Source: Vanilla planifolia
Lineage: Eukaryota > Streptophyta > Magnoliopsida > Asparagales > Orchidaceae
Length of the DNA: 64,000 bases
Assembly (NCBI GenBank): GCA_023846275.1
Contig: CM043869.1
Location: 17,579,501-17,643,500 of the forward strand
Reading direction: 5' to 3'
The notes under the pieces were generated by a model, which worked only from the letters and a program-made list of their open reading frames with translations, was not told the DNA's origin and made no database searches. The translations under genes were made by a program, and so were the position numbers. This document shows, piece after piece, positions 61,987 to 64,000 of this stretch. How positions within the stretch are numbered: position 1 is the first letter of the stretch; the number at the start of each line of letters is the position of its first letter.

Positions 61987-64000
61987 GTAAGGTGAAATTA
62001 ATGAAAAAAAATTGCTGATTTGAGGACTTTATATTGCATAAACAGACAGGTCGACCTAAAGAGATTGAGTTATATGAGAAATTCTAATATTCAGAGTATG
62101 ATTGAACAAAGAATTTCTCGATTTGACCTCTTCAGCTGATTTGTTTGGTTTTTTTCACTTGTTCAATGATGCAAATTGGCCAAGGTATGTTTGTACATGT
62201 CCATTATTGTTAGAAGCATTGGGATGTTTTGCATTTTCTTCCATTCCAACAATTTAGGGTTCGTTTCTTTTTTCATGAATAGAAATGGAAAGTATGAAAT
62301 GAAATCAATATTTTCATGATTGTTTGATTTATTGTAAGTGAATTAATCCCTAATCTTTAATCCTTAATTATTGACCCATAATCGTTGATGTTTAAATTGT
62401 CAAGACATTTTCGACCTTACGTTAGTCATTACCCAAATCCAAGTGCCGAATACCATAGTTGGTTAGTTGCAAAGGCCTCAACTTTCTAATCAATCAAATA
62501 TTATGTTGTAGGAAGTCTTTTCAAAGTTCCATTTTTCAAAGTGGTGTCATTTTCTTACATTTTCATGCTATGTTGAAGAGCACACAAACTCAAATAAGAG
62601 GTGTGCATTTTGTCAAATTATACTTTAAGACAAATTCTTAATAATTCAAAAAACTTTTGTGTGATGTTATTGCAACTATACATTAAAAGTAATTAAAAAT
62701 AAAAAAGAGTCATAGCTTTTTAGGTAGTTCTCCCATTAATAGCTTTCATGCACCCTTAGCATAGTAGTTGGTCTTAACATTATGTTGAAGAGAGGTGTGA
62801 ATTTTGTCGAATTATACTTTTTGAAAAATTATGCATGCATCCAATGTTGATAACATTGTGTTGCAAAACTATGCTAGATTGAACATTCAAGGTGGTTATC
62901 AAACAAACCTTGGAATGGGGCATTGGAAGCTAAAAAAAAGTTTTAAGATACATATGAGAAACAATATATAATTCTTTCACTTACATAAGATCTAATTACT
63001 TAGAAGTGATTATTTTTGTTGAATGCCTTGTTACTAAAAAAAATCCTTTTTGGTTTCATATTTATGTTAACAAAAGGAGCCATTTCATGGAAGAGTAGTA
63101 AAGAATCAATAGCTACACTCATGATAAAAGTTGAATTTGTGGCATGCTTTGAAAGCTTAGTTCACGATTGATGGCAATAAAATTTTATCATAATTAACAT
63201 TATTAGAAAGCTATTAAGAATTTATTGTGATAATAACGTAACAATATTTTTCTCCAAGAATGATGGTTGCCAAGCATATAAAGTTGAATTATTTTTGCTA
63301 TTAAGGGGTTGTTTAAAAACAAAGGGTGAATATTTAGTATATTAAGGTTGATTTTGTCGCACTTCGCTTTACATCTTATTTTAATATTAATATTAATAAC
63401 TTTAAGATTAGAATAATCGAAGTTTATATAGTTAAAGGACACTAACAACTTAACTAGATAAGAAATAATGATAAAACTTATTTTAATTTGTGTTCAAATA
63501 ATTTAATTTCTTAAATCCTATTTAAGAGACTACTATACTTCGTAAATCAAATGGCTGTAATTTTTCCTAAAATTGCTCGTGTTGTTTTATACAAATCAAT
63601 TATTAGTGATAATAATCTTAAGAAATATATAACATTTATAATCATCATAAATATATAAATATAATATTAACATAATCAAATCCATAATGTACTTATATAA
63701 TCAAATATTTTATCTCCAAAAGATATCATAATTATCAATATTTTTTTATATACAAAAATTCATAATTTTATCATCAGTTCATAGAGTGTTCTTGGAACAT
63801 GTAGGTCTAGTTGTGCTTATCAATATACAAATATAAATACATACATTAATACATCACTTTAAATATAGCCATCCACACCTTTTAAAATACATAAATAGAA
63901 ATATCATAATTTTCTCAAAAAAAAGTTATCAAACTTAAATTCAGATAAAATTTCCTATCTTTTAGTGCTTCAAGATTTTTTTTGACGTGTGATGTAAATA
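61987..64000. other. AT-rich DNA, right end of the window
   Basis: No gene seen. Contains a short dispersed direct repeat: ATGTTGAAGAG followed by AGGTGTGnATTTTGTCnAATTATACTTT occurs near 62570-62628 and again near 62781-62820. Confidence 0.45.

Overview
The window is nuclear DNA from a flowering plant. It is very AT-rich and full of decayed transposons, and contains two recognisable host genes. No bacterial, organellar or viral gene organisation is seen. The species cannot be named. The strong GC-to-AT gradient along the intronless PPR gene, together with a GC-rich coilin first exon in AT-rich surroundings, is the pattern best known from monocots; this is an inference.

Positions 1-33.9 kb: the main find is the 5' part of a coilin gene (Cajal-body scaffold) on the minus strand, spread over at least 30 kb. 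Four small coding exons are seen, at 33550-33738, 24469-24533, 7454-7702 and 3545-3683. They join in frame (phases 0, 2, 2, 0) into 214 codons from the start Met, and the gene runs off the left edge. Its introns measure about 9.0, 16.8 and 3.8 kb, plus an unfinished one of at least 3.5 kb. They hold LTR-retrotransposon fossils (Ty1/copia pieces, a SIRE-like LTR in each orientation, other LTR remnants), two tRNA-derived SINE candidates, tandem duplications, a 106-bp tandem array and a GC-rich alternating purine/pyrimidine patch.

Positions 33.9-56.1 kb: a gene desert. It holds minus-strand Ty3/gypsy fossils (gag near 35.2-36.2 kb; integrase and chromodomain side at 41.57-42.62 kb; reverse transcriptase/RNase H at 46.94-47.68 kb; LTR-like arms near 40.4 and 46.2 kb). 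It also holds several old AT-rich tandem arrays (463-bp duplication, about 160-190-bp units, about 62-bp units).

Positions 56.1-64 kb: a compound (AT)n/(GT)n/(GC)n microsatellite and a 35-nt poly-T tract lie just upstream of an intact, intronless PLS-class pentatricopeptide repeat gene of 533 codons (plus strand, E type, probably mitochondrial). About 3.2 kb downstream is a non-coding stretch with a convincing 70-nt intron, possibly a spliced 3' UTR or a separate non-coding transcript. The rest is AT-rich with no gene seen.

Coilin and the PPR gene are divergent, about 23 kb apart, and have no evident functional link. No new multi-gene system was found. The most notable items are the dispersed coilin gene, a 63-bp direct duplication bracketing a reversed LTR, and the spliced non-coding unit downstream of the PPR gene.
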